Below are positions 6,604 through 11,279 of a DNA stretch of 11,279 bases, one piece after another. A model generated the notes under the pieces. The model searched no databases, was not told the DNA's origin, and saw nothing but the letters and a program-made list of their open reading frames with translations. This stretch comes from JAWLBW01 sp041687475 (GTDB taxonomy: Bacteria > J088 > JAWLBW01). The position numbers and the translations under genes are program-made. The stretch lies in assembly GCA_041687475.1 (NCBI GenBank), contig JAWLBW010000141.1, positions 1 to 11,279 of the forward strand, read 5' to 3'. Every line of letters begins with the position of its first letter. Position 1 is the first letter of the stretch.

Positions 6604-6654
6604 CCGCGCTCCGCGTTCCGCGCTCCGCGTTCCGCGTTTCCGCTCTGCCGCGTT
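6604..6654. repeat. heptamer array (CCGCGYT)
   Basis: Units CCGCGCT, CCGCGTT, CCGCGCT, CCGCGTT, CCGCGTT run from 6604 to 6638 in phase, followed by decayed copies to 6654. The array reaches the stop codon of the SAM-dependent protein gene (TGA at 6654-6656, minus strand). Confidence 0.75.
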
Positions 6655-7334
6655 CAGTTCGCTCGTCGGGCAATCCAGATGGTGTGCCAGGCGCCGCGGC
6701 CCGACGATCGGGCGCGAACGCGTATGTCTTCGACGTTGGCAAAGCCCATGCGCTGAAGGCGTTCGGTAAAGGCCGGGTCGGGTGTCGACGACCAGACGGC
6801 CAGCACACCGCCCGGGCGCAGGGCATCGCGGGCCACGGCCAGGCCGCTCGGCTCGTACAGCTTGTCGTTTTCCTTGCGCGTCAGGCCCTCGGGGCCATTG
6901 TCGACATCGAGAAGAATGGCGTCCCAGTCGCCCTTGCGCTTCTTCATGGCCTTGAATACGTCGCCCACGCGAGTCTCGACGCGGGGGTCTTCGAGCGGGT
7001 GCCCGGTCAGGTGCCCGAGATACTCCTGGTTCCACGCAACGACGGCGGGAACGAGTTCGGCTACCACGACGGCGCTGTCATCGTTCAGGTAGCCGAGCGC
7101 GGCTGCCAACGTGAACCCCATGCCCAGGCCGCCGATGAGCACGCGCGGCGCCGGGCGGTCGGCGATACGGGTGCACGTAAGCTCGGCCAGCGCGTCTTCC
7201 GAACCGTGCAGCCGGCTGTTCATGAGTTCGACATTGTCGACGATGATGGCGTACTCGTCGCCGCGCCGGTAAAGGCGCATCTGTACGGAATCGCCCGGCA
7301 CGGGCGAGGTATCGAGCAGTTCCCAGGGAATCAA
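6654..7334 (-). CDS. spermidine synthase-like SAM-binding (class I methyltransferase fold) protein
   Basis: A 226-residue Rossmann-fold protein of the spermidine/spermine synthase superfamily. Visible elements: VLIGGLGMGFTL (65-76, glycine-rich motif I), the acidic strand end VVVAELVPAVV (89-99, E93 expected to bind the ribose or amino donor), VGDV (123-126), ILLDVDNGPEG (140-150) and LRPGGVLAVWS (172-182). True aminopropyltransferases carry a D-x-[TS]-D-P catalytic loop. Here it is DVDNGP, so polyamine synthesis is not established and methyl transfer to an unknown substrate is possible. The start is TTG at 7334: no ATG lies between it and the upstream in-frame TGA (7356-7358), and GAGG stands 6 bases upstream. 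The MIPWELLD N-terminus agrees with homologues as I recall them. It lies upstream of ilvD on the same strand but is separated by 193 bp of repeats, so a shared transcript is doubtful. Confidence 0.82.
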   Translation of the reverse strand: MIPWELLDTSPVPGDSVQMRLYRRGDEYAIIVDNVELMNSRLHGSEDALAELTCTRIADRPAPRVLIGGLGMGFTLAAALGYLNDDSAVVVAELVPAVVAWNQEYLGHLTGHPLEDPRVETRVGDVFKAMKKRKGDWDAILLDVDNGPEGLTRKENDKLYEPSGLAVARDALRPGGVLAVWSSTPDPAFTERLQRMGFANVEDIRVRARSSGRGAWHTIWIARRAN

Positions 7335-7517
7335 ACGCAGCCTCGTGTAGAAAGCTCACAGGGTAGCAAACTCACCCTGGTCTCGCATCCTTTCGTTCGG
7401 CCGGGTATTCTTCGGCGCGTAAGCAGGCGAAAGGCCGATGAAACGTCCGGGAAGAGGGGCGAAGCGGGGCGGCCCCGCGGCTTCGGCTTTCCCGCGCGAA
7501 TGCGCTTCCATGGACAG

Positions 7518-7793
7518 ATGGACAGACATCCGGAACAACGCGACGACTTCGAGGTCGGCGCGGTCGACTACCTTGACCCCAAGCAGAAATTCGAATGCGT
7601 AAGATGCGATCGCTTGGGCATGGTGTCGCCGAAAGGCGTCTACCGGCGTTTCAAGGTGCACATGCACGATGCCGAGAATGCCGAAGACGAAGATTACTGT
7701 ATCGTGTGCGCCTCGATTCTCACCGGTCGCCCGCACGGCGATTTCATGCGACAGGGCAGGGCGTCGGCCGACGTCGAAAAGCATACGCCTTGA
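7518..7793 (+). CDS. small hypothetical protein with paired CxxC motifs
   Basis: A 91-residue soluble protein with C27-V-R-C30 and C61-I-V-C64, the spacing of a small zinc ribbon. Between the pairs are the basic segment KGVYRRFKVHMH and an acidic stretch, AENAEDEDY. I do not recognise the family; metal binding is inferred only from the Cys pattern, and nucleic-acid binding or a redox role is possible. The frame extends far upstream, but coding-like sequence begins here. ATG 7500 is an alternative start (97 residues), and neither ATG has a clear ribosome binding site. A GC hairpin (GCGGGG 7464-7469, CCCCGC 7473-7478) sits in the leader. The gene diverges from the SAM-binding protein gene and is followed 17 bp later by a repeat element. 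A long opposite-strand frame overlaps it but has no recognisable features. Confidence 0.65.
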   Translation: MDRHPEQRDDFEVGAVDYLDPKQKFECVRCDRLGMVSPKGVYRRFKVHMHDAENAEDEDYCIVCASILTGRPHGDFMRQGRASADVEKHTP

Positions 7794-7810
7794 CCGTGCC
7801 GCATGGGAGA

Positions 7811-7923
7811 TCGCGAGAGCGGGAGAAGGGGCGACGTCGGACCGTCGGACCTTCGGACCGTCAGACTGTCGGACTGTCGGACTTTCAGACTTGTCGCCCC
7901 TTGCTTGCTCGCATTTCTCGCGA
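7811..7923. repeat. octamer array enclosed by nested inverted repeats
   Basis: Seven in-phase 8-bp units (7836-7891): GTCGGACC twice, TTCGGACC, GTCAGACT, GTCGGACT twice, TTCAGACT. They are flanked by a perfect 10-bp inverted repeat, AAGGGGCGAC (7826-7835) and GTCGCCCCTT (7893-7902). Outside that is a perfect 8-bp inverted repeat, TCGCGAGA (7811-7818) and TCTCGCGA (7916-7923). The element is non-coding and lies just after the small CxxC protein gene. Confidence 0.8.
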
Positions 7924-7992
7924 AGTTGCGCTTCCATTTTGCCTACTTAAAGGCATAGGTCTCCTGTGCCGTCCTGTCTTCCGGAACAGCGA

Positions 7993-8005
7993 CGGCCGAA
8001 GGCCG
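7993..8005. repeat. short palindrome CGGCCGAAGGCCG
   Basis: A 5-bp stem with loop GAA. The exact reverse complement, CGGCCTTCGGCCG, occurs at 10334-10346 upstream of argS. The core GCCGAAGGCC also turns up inside coding sequence, so chance in GC-rich DNA is possible. Confidence 0.35.
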
Positions 8006-8016
8006 ACCGCAAGCAT

Positions 8017-8037
8017 CTCTGCGTCTCCGTGACTCAG
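8017..8037. repeat. possible decayed heptamer array
   Basis: CTCTGCG, TCTCCGT, GACTCAG can be read as three 7-bp units related by C-T-C spacing. They lie 28 bp beyond the 3' end of the minus-strand lipoprotein gene. Weaker than the other arrays. Confidence 0.35.
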
Positions 8038-8065
8038 TGTATCCTTCTTCTTCCCCCTCGCACCC

Positions 8066-8647
8066 TCACTCTTCCTGAATGAGCTGAAGCTCGGCCTCGA
8101 ACAAGCGACCGGCAACGGTAACCGTGCGGGTAACTTCATTGGGTGCGGTGGTCGGCTGGGTCCACGAGAAATTGGTGACGTCCAGCGCGGTCTGCGTGGC
8201 GGCGGCCTCTTCAACGTTCACGACACCGAAGCGAATGGCGGCTTCGAGTCCGTCGTCGGTGGTGTCGCCGGCAAAAGTGCGTCTTTCTATCTCGGCAATT
8301 GCGGGAAAGGTTACCCGGGTGGTGTACGAGACGCGCGCGTCGTCGATGACGCTGGTGCTGACTTCGCCGGGAAACCCGCGATCGGTCAGAATGCCCTGTG
8401 GAAAATCGACGCGCATGGTGCCGAAGACGGACATGCGTACGCGGGAACCGTCGGCGAAGAAGCTGACGACCTCGCCGCCCAGTGTGCCCGTGTACGTAAT
8501 CGGTCCTTCGACCAGCGTTCCGTTGCCGTTATCGCCGTCATCGTCATCATCGCCGCAGGCCGGCAATGCCAGCGCGACTACCGTCAGCAGCAGAAAAAGC
8601 CAGTGTTTCGTGTTCCGTTTCCCCGCCATGGTGCTTGTGTGGTCCAT
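8066..8647 (-). CDS. predicted lipoprotein of unknown function (193 aa)
   Basis: The type II signal peptide has basic residues (K10, R11, K14), the hydrophobic core WLFLLLTVVALA and the lipobox LPAC with Cys31. After it comes GDDDDDGDNGNG, a flexible acidic linker common in exported lipoproteins of GC-rich Gram-negative bacteria. The remaining ~150 residues are rich in Thr, Val and alternating hydrophobic residues, suggesting a beta-sandwich. I see no catalytic motif. An Asp at +2 after the Cys would signal inner-membrane retention in Enterobacteria; here +2 is Gly, so the outer membrane is more likely, by analogy only. Start 8647 has a strong AAGGGAGG just upstream; ATG 8629 is an alternative. 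It is the last gene of the phosphatase-mgsA operon, 30 bp after mgsA. Confidence 0.8.
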   Translation of the reverse strand: MDHTSTMAGKRNTKHWLFLLLTVVALALPACGDDDDDGDNGNGTLVEGPITYTGTLGGEVVSFFADGSRVRMSVFGTMRVDFPQGILTDRGFPGEVSTSVIDDARVSYTTRVTFPAIAEIERRTFAGDTTDDGLEAAIRFGVVNVEEAAATQTALDVTNFSWTQPTTAPNEVTRTVTVAGRLFEAELQLIQEE

Positions 8648-8677
8648 GGTTCCTCCCTTGGTTTCAGTGGGGCTCGC

Positions 8678-9061
8678 TCAGGGGCGCCCACCAATGTGTT
8701 CGAGTAAAATTTCGGCGCCCGACAGGTTGGTGGCGAGCGGTATGTCGTGCACGTCGCAGGCCTTGACCAGGGCCCCGATGTCGGGCTCGTGGGGGTGTGC
8801 CGTAAGCGGGTCGCGCAGGAATACGACGTATTTGACTTCGCCCGCCGCAATGCGGGCGCCGATCTGCAGATCGCCGCCCAGGGGACCCGAGAGCAGCGCT
8901 TCGACCGACAGGTCGGTGGCCTCGGCGATACGGCGTCCGGTGGTGCCGGTGGCGATGATGTGCAGCGAATCGAGAACAGTGCGGAACCGCTTGGCGAGCG
9001 CGACCATGTCGTCTTTCTTGGCGTCGTGGGCTATCAGGGCAATGGTCGGGCGTGTGCTCAT
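8678..9061 (-). CDS. mgsA: methylglyoxal synthase
   Basis: Converts dihydroxyacetone phosphate to methylglyoxal and inorganic phosphate in the cytosol, a bypass that frees phosphate when lower glycolysis is starved of it. The 127-residue protein shows every family block: LIAHD (9-13, H12 equals E. coli His19), ATGTTG (37-42), LSGPLGGD (57-64, catalytic D64 equals Asp71), RDPL (D84 equals Asp91), PHEPD (H91 and D94 equal His98 and Asp101) and PLATNLSGAE. It is a little shorter than E. coli MgsA (152 residues) at both ends, like many single-domain members. Its ATG overlaps the phosphatase stop as ATGA (9058-9061), and AAGGAA lies about 10 bases upstream, so the two are translationally coupled. 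Known homologues are inhibited by phosphate, which fits the phosphatase partner. Confidence 0.96.
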   Translation of the reverse strand: MSTRPTIALIAHDAKKDDMVALAKRFRTVLDSLHIIATGTTGRRIAEATDLSVEALLSGPLGGDLQIGARIAAGEVKYVVFLRDPLTAHPHEPDIGALVKACDVHDIPLATNLSGAEILLEHIGGRP

Positions 9062-10236
9062 GGTCGTTGTGTTCCTTCGATGGAGGCGCGAAGCAGTTGG
9101 TAAATGTCGGTGTTTTCAACTACGGCCCTGGGTATCGTGACCCCCGCGGCGTAGAGGGCTACGGGGGCGGCCGTGTGCGCATTGGTGACAAAGCGCAGGC
9201 AGAAGCGTCGGTTTCCCGTATCGGTAAGCACCGCGGCCCCGGTGGTGCGTTGCCGCCGGAACAGGCGCTGCCAGAGCCCCGGCGACGTAGCGTCGTCGCA
9301 TTCGGCGCTTTCGAGCAGGCGCGCGCCTCCGCTCTCATGGTCGGCGGTTACCAATACGACCGTGTCGGGATGCTGCGTCCGGTAGTCGAGCACGATGCGC
9401 ACGGCCTCGTTCCACGCGCGGACGGCGGCGAGGGTGCCGTGCACGTCGTTGGCATGGGCGAGGGTGTCGGTACCTTCTTCTTCGACCAGCAGGAAAAACG
9501 GCTTACCGGTCGCCGTGAGGTTGGCCAGGGCCGTACGGGTCATATGGGCCAGCGTGGGCTCTTTTGCCAGATCCTTCCGCCCGAAAAGTCCGAGCTGGGG
9601 CAGGGGGCCTATCGTCGGTTGCGTAGGCAGATGGTAGCCCGCTTCGGCGAACGCCTCGCGCATGTCGCGGGTGTCGCGGCGCACGCCCACCCCGTAGCGC
9701 CCCTGACGGCCCGAGGGCAAAAAATAGGCTTCGCCGCCGCCGTACACAAGGTCGGGGCCGAAGCGCAGCAGGTCACGCGCGATGTTGTCGGTGTCGTAAC
9801 GAACCTTCTGGTGCGCCGAAAACGCTGCCGGGGTCGCGTCAAGTACGTAGCTGGTGGTAACCAGACCGACCGCCATGCCGCGGCGCTTGGCCAGTTCGGC
9901 GACCGATTGCAGCGGTTTTCCCTCGGTGTCGGTACCCACCCGCTTGTTGGCGGTTTTCACGCCCGTGGCCATGGCCGTGGCGCCCGCCGCCGAGTCGGTA
10001 ACGACCGAGTCGGCGCTCGAGGTGCGCACGAGTGCCGAAGCCGGCATGTCGTCGACCGCAAGGCGTCCGTCGACGAGGCGTGCGGCTTCCTGCATGGTTG
10101 TTCCAAGACCGTCGGCCACGATCAGAACCACCGACGGCGCCGATGGTTGCGCCCGGGCGTGGGCGGGCACGCCTGCGGCGGCAACGGCCAGCGTCGCGGC
10201 AAGGGCCGGGAGTGCGGAAAGCGGTTTCGAATTCAT
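9058..10236 (-). CDS. alkaline phosphatase, PhoA-type, exported
   Basis: A 392-residue metal-dependent phosphomonoesterase expected in the periplasm, releasing phosphate from organic esters. The Sec signal peptide runs from about residue 1 to 29: a short N-region with K4, an Ala/Leu-rich core, then AHARA before the likely cleavage. Active-site residues align with E. coli PhoA (numbers in brackets): D42 (Asp51) in IVADGLG, S82 nucleophile (Ser102) in TDSAAGATAM, D133 and T135 (Asp153, Thr155) in DATPAA, E252 (Glu322), D257 (Asp327), H261 (His331), D299-H300 (Asp369-His370) in ADHESGG, and H354 (His412) in AHT. It is shorter than E. coli PhoA (471 residues). ATG 10236 is chosen because it gives the signal peptide; the frame is open upstream to 10395 without coding character, and no strong ribosome binding site is seen. 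First gene of an operon with mgsA and a lipoprotein. I found no convincing Pho box. Confidence 0.93.
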   Translation of the reverse strand: MNSKPLSALPALAATLAVAAAGVPAHARAQPSAPSVVLIVADGLGTTMQEAARLVDGRLAVDDMPASALVRTSSADSVVTDSAAGATAMATGVKTANKRVGTDTEGKPLQSVAELAKRRGMAVGLVTTSYVLDATPAAFSAHQKVRYDTDNIARDLLRFGPDLVYGGGEAYFLPSGRQGRYGVGVRRDTRDMREAFAEAGYHLPTQPTIGPLPQLGLFGRKDLAKEPTLAHMTRTALANLTATGKPFFLLVEEEGTDTLAHANDVHGTLAAVRAWNEAVRIVLDYRTQHPDTVVLVTADHESGGARLLESAECDDATSPGLWQRLFRRQRTTGAAVLTDTGNRRFCLRFVTNAHTAAPVALYAAGVTIPRAVVENTDIYQLLRASIEGTQRP

Positions 10237-10330
10237 GCTTGAGCAGTCGATATGAAGAGCTGTCGGGTAAAATGCGCCTGCTTTCATCACGATAGCACAA
10301 AGCAACGCCGAGATACCGGAGCGCAACCCT

Positions 10331-10349
10331 GTTCGGCCTTCGGCCGGGC
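10331..10349. repeat. hairpin upstream of argS (inverse copy of 7993-8005)
   Basis: CGGCC-TTC-GGCCG (10334-10346), extended by two G-T pairs and one G-C pair to an 8-pair stem. It sits in the 223-bp divergent spacer between the phosphatase gene and argS, about 20 bp upstream of the argS promoter. It is the exact reverse complement of the palindrome at 7993-8005. Confidence 0.4.
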
Positions 10350-10365
10350 TGCCGCACGTCGGATG

Positions 10366-10396
10366 TTGCCGGGTCCGTTCCTGCTTCTGATACAAT
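10366..10396 (+). promoter_or_regulatory. probable sigma70-type promoter of argS
   Basis: TACAAT at 10391-10396 matches the -10 consensus at five of six bases and is preceded by TG-A (10388-10390), an extended -10. TTGCCG (10366-10371) is a plausible -35 with a long 19-bp spacer. Predicted start near 10403 leaves a leader of about 57 bases. Confidence 0.55.
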
Positions 10397-10459
10397 ATGG
10401 GAATTTACTTCTCGACCCTTCCGGTCTTCGTTTTCTCCAGCCCCTTCCGTAGAAGAAAC

Positions 10460-11279
10460 ATGCAGGACGTTATTGCCCAAGCCATTCGTGAAGCCGTTGA
10501 TGCAGCCGTGCAGGCCGGCGAGCTGCCGCCCGTCGACACCGAGCCTGCCGTCAGCGTGCCCGCGCAGGCCGATCACGGCGACTTCGCCACGAACATCGCC
10601 CTTGCCTCGGCCAAGGTTGCCGGGCGCAAGCCGCGTGATATTGCCGAACTGCTTGCGGCCCGGTTGCGCGAAAACGACATGTTTTCGAAGGTCGACATCG
10701 CCGGGCCCGGGTTCATCAATTTCTTTGTCGATAAGAGCTATTGGGCCCGCCAGTTGAAGAGCCTGGTCGAAGCGGGCGACGAGCTTACACAGGTGCGACT
10801 CGAGAAGCCGGTGAAGGTGCTGGTCGAATTCGTATCGGCCAATCCCACGGGTCCCCTGCACGTGGGGCACGGTCGGGGCGCCGCCGTGGGCGACAGCCTG
10901 ACGCGCCTGCTGCGGGCGGCCGGCTATACGGTCGATGCCGAATATTACGTGAACGACGCCGGCAACCAGATGGCCACGCTGGGCATGAGCACGTGGGTGC
11001 GCTACCAGCAGATGAACGGCGTCGATATTCCCTTTCCCGACAATCACTACCGCGGCGACTACATCAAGGACATCGCCGCCGAGCTGACGGCGAAACACGG
11101 TCGCTCGTTACTTGATAAGCCCGAAGCCGAGGCGCTGGCCGTTTGCGAACAGTACTCGGGGCAGACGATTCTCGACGGCATTCGCACCGACCTCGAAACG
11201 TTCGGGGTTACCTTCGACAACTGGTACAGCGAAAAGAAGCTGGTCGACTCGGGCAAGGTCGACGCCGAAGTCGCCCGCC
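10460..11279 (+). CDS. argS: arginyl-tRNA synthetase (5' part, cut by window end)
   Basis: Attaches arginine to tRNA-Arg in the cytosol. The frame is open from ATG 10460 to the window edge (273 codons plus one base), so about half of a usual 550-590-residue protein is present. The N-terminal tRNA-binding (Add-1) domain covers about residues 1-85, with DHGDFATNIAL and GPGFINFF. The class I catalytic domain follows: EFVSANPTGPLHVGHGRGA holds the HIGH motif as H134-V-G-H137, then YYVNDAGNQM. The KMSK region and the anticodon-binding domain lie beyond the window. AGAAG just upstream of the ATG is a modest ribosome binding site. The start agrees with the family N-terminus. Divergent from the phosphatase operon. 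Confidence 0.97.
   Translation, partial: MQDVIAQAIREAVDAAVQAGELPPVDTEPAVSVPAQADHGDFATNIALASAKVAGRKPRDIAELLAARLRENDMFSKVDIAGPGFINFFVDKSYWARQLKSLVEAGDELTQVRLEKPVKVLVEFVSANPTGPLHVGHGRGAAVGDSLTRLLRAAGYTVDAEYYVNDAGNQMATLGMSTWVRYQQMNGVDIPFPDNHYRGDYIKDIAAELTAKHGRSLLDKPEAEALAVCEQYSGQTILDGIRTDLETFGVTFDNWYSEKKLVDSGKVDAEVAR

Noticed and set aside
6489..6654. CRISPR array
   Set aside because: The units are 7 bp with no spacers; no 23-40 bp repeats and no cas genes are present.
7359..7379. CAGGGT/ACCCTG stem-loop between the divergent SAM-binding and CxxC genes
   Set aside because: A 6-bp stem with a 9-base loop is weak and expected by chance; it has no T-run and no clear position relative to a promoter.
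7356..7937. Minus-strand open frame of 193 codons across the octamer array and the CxxC protein gene
   Set aside because: Three octamers make 24 bases, so the array stays open and reads as a repeating SPTVRQSD-like tail. The rest lacks motifs, while the plus strand has paired CxxC motifs.
10237..10330. Pho box upstream of the phosphatase gene
   Set aside because: Only a single CTGTC half-motif is present near 10259 and the 11-bp periodic second repeat is missing.
9839..11098. Open frame of 419 codons on the minus strand, antisense to argS and entering the phosphatase gene
   Set aside because: It overlaps the recognisable argS N-terminus completely and the phosphatase in another frame. Its sequence has no known motif, and long antisense frames are common in GC-rich genes.

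Overview
High-GC window carrying about eleven genes on both strands. Two predicted lipoproteins with lipoboxes and a Sec-exported alkaline phosphatase point to a Gram-negative (diderm) bacterium. The GDDDDD linker behind one lipobox, the single-domain methylglyoxal synthase and the SPW/VKOR membrane fusion would suit Myxococcota, Desulfobacterota-like or a related uncultured lineage, but the sequence does not fix the phylum. A run of ten Ns inside ilvD marks a draft assembly.

Layout. Left: the 3' end of an unknown gene overlaps (ATGA) a gene for an unrecognised 411-residue lipoprotein. A RibD_C-type reductase follows and converges on a zinc-binding sirtuin; one hairpin contains both of their stop codons. 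Divergent from the sirtuin is a 12-helix SPW/VKOR membrane protein. A 283-bp convergent spacer with inverted repeats and a heptamer array separates it from ilvD (minus strand). Upstream of ilvD lies a spacer made almost wholly of short tandem repeats, then a spermidine-synthase-like SAM protein (minus, TTG start), a divergent small CxxC/CxxC protein (plus), and another repeat-rich spacer. Right: a minus-strand operon runs phosphatase, mgsA, lipoprotein, and argS (plus, cut by the window edge) is divergent from it.

How the genes work together. Most are scattered housekeeping or single-function genes. The clear functional unit is the right-hand operon. An exported alkaline phosphatase is translationally coupled (ATGA) to methylglyoxal synthase, which frees phosphate from DHAP and in known homologues is inhibited by phosphate. 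This reads as a phosphate-recovery module with a lipoprotein of unknown role.

The most unusual non-coding signal is a set of degenerate tandem arrays of 7- or 8-bp units (GGATTAR, GTGATAC, TGTGACC, CCGCGYT, GTCGGACY) confined to intergenic DNA, mostly beside gene 3' ends. The octamer array is enclosed by two nested perfect inverted repeats.
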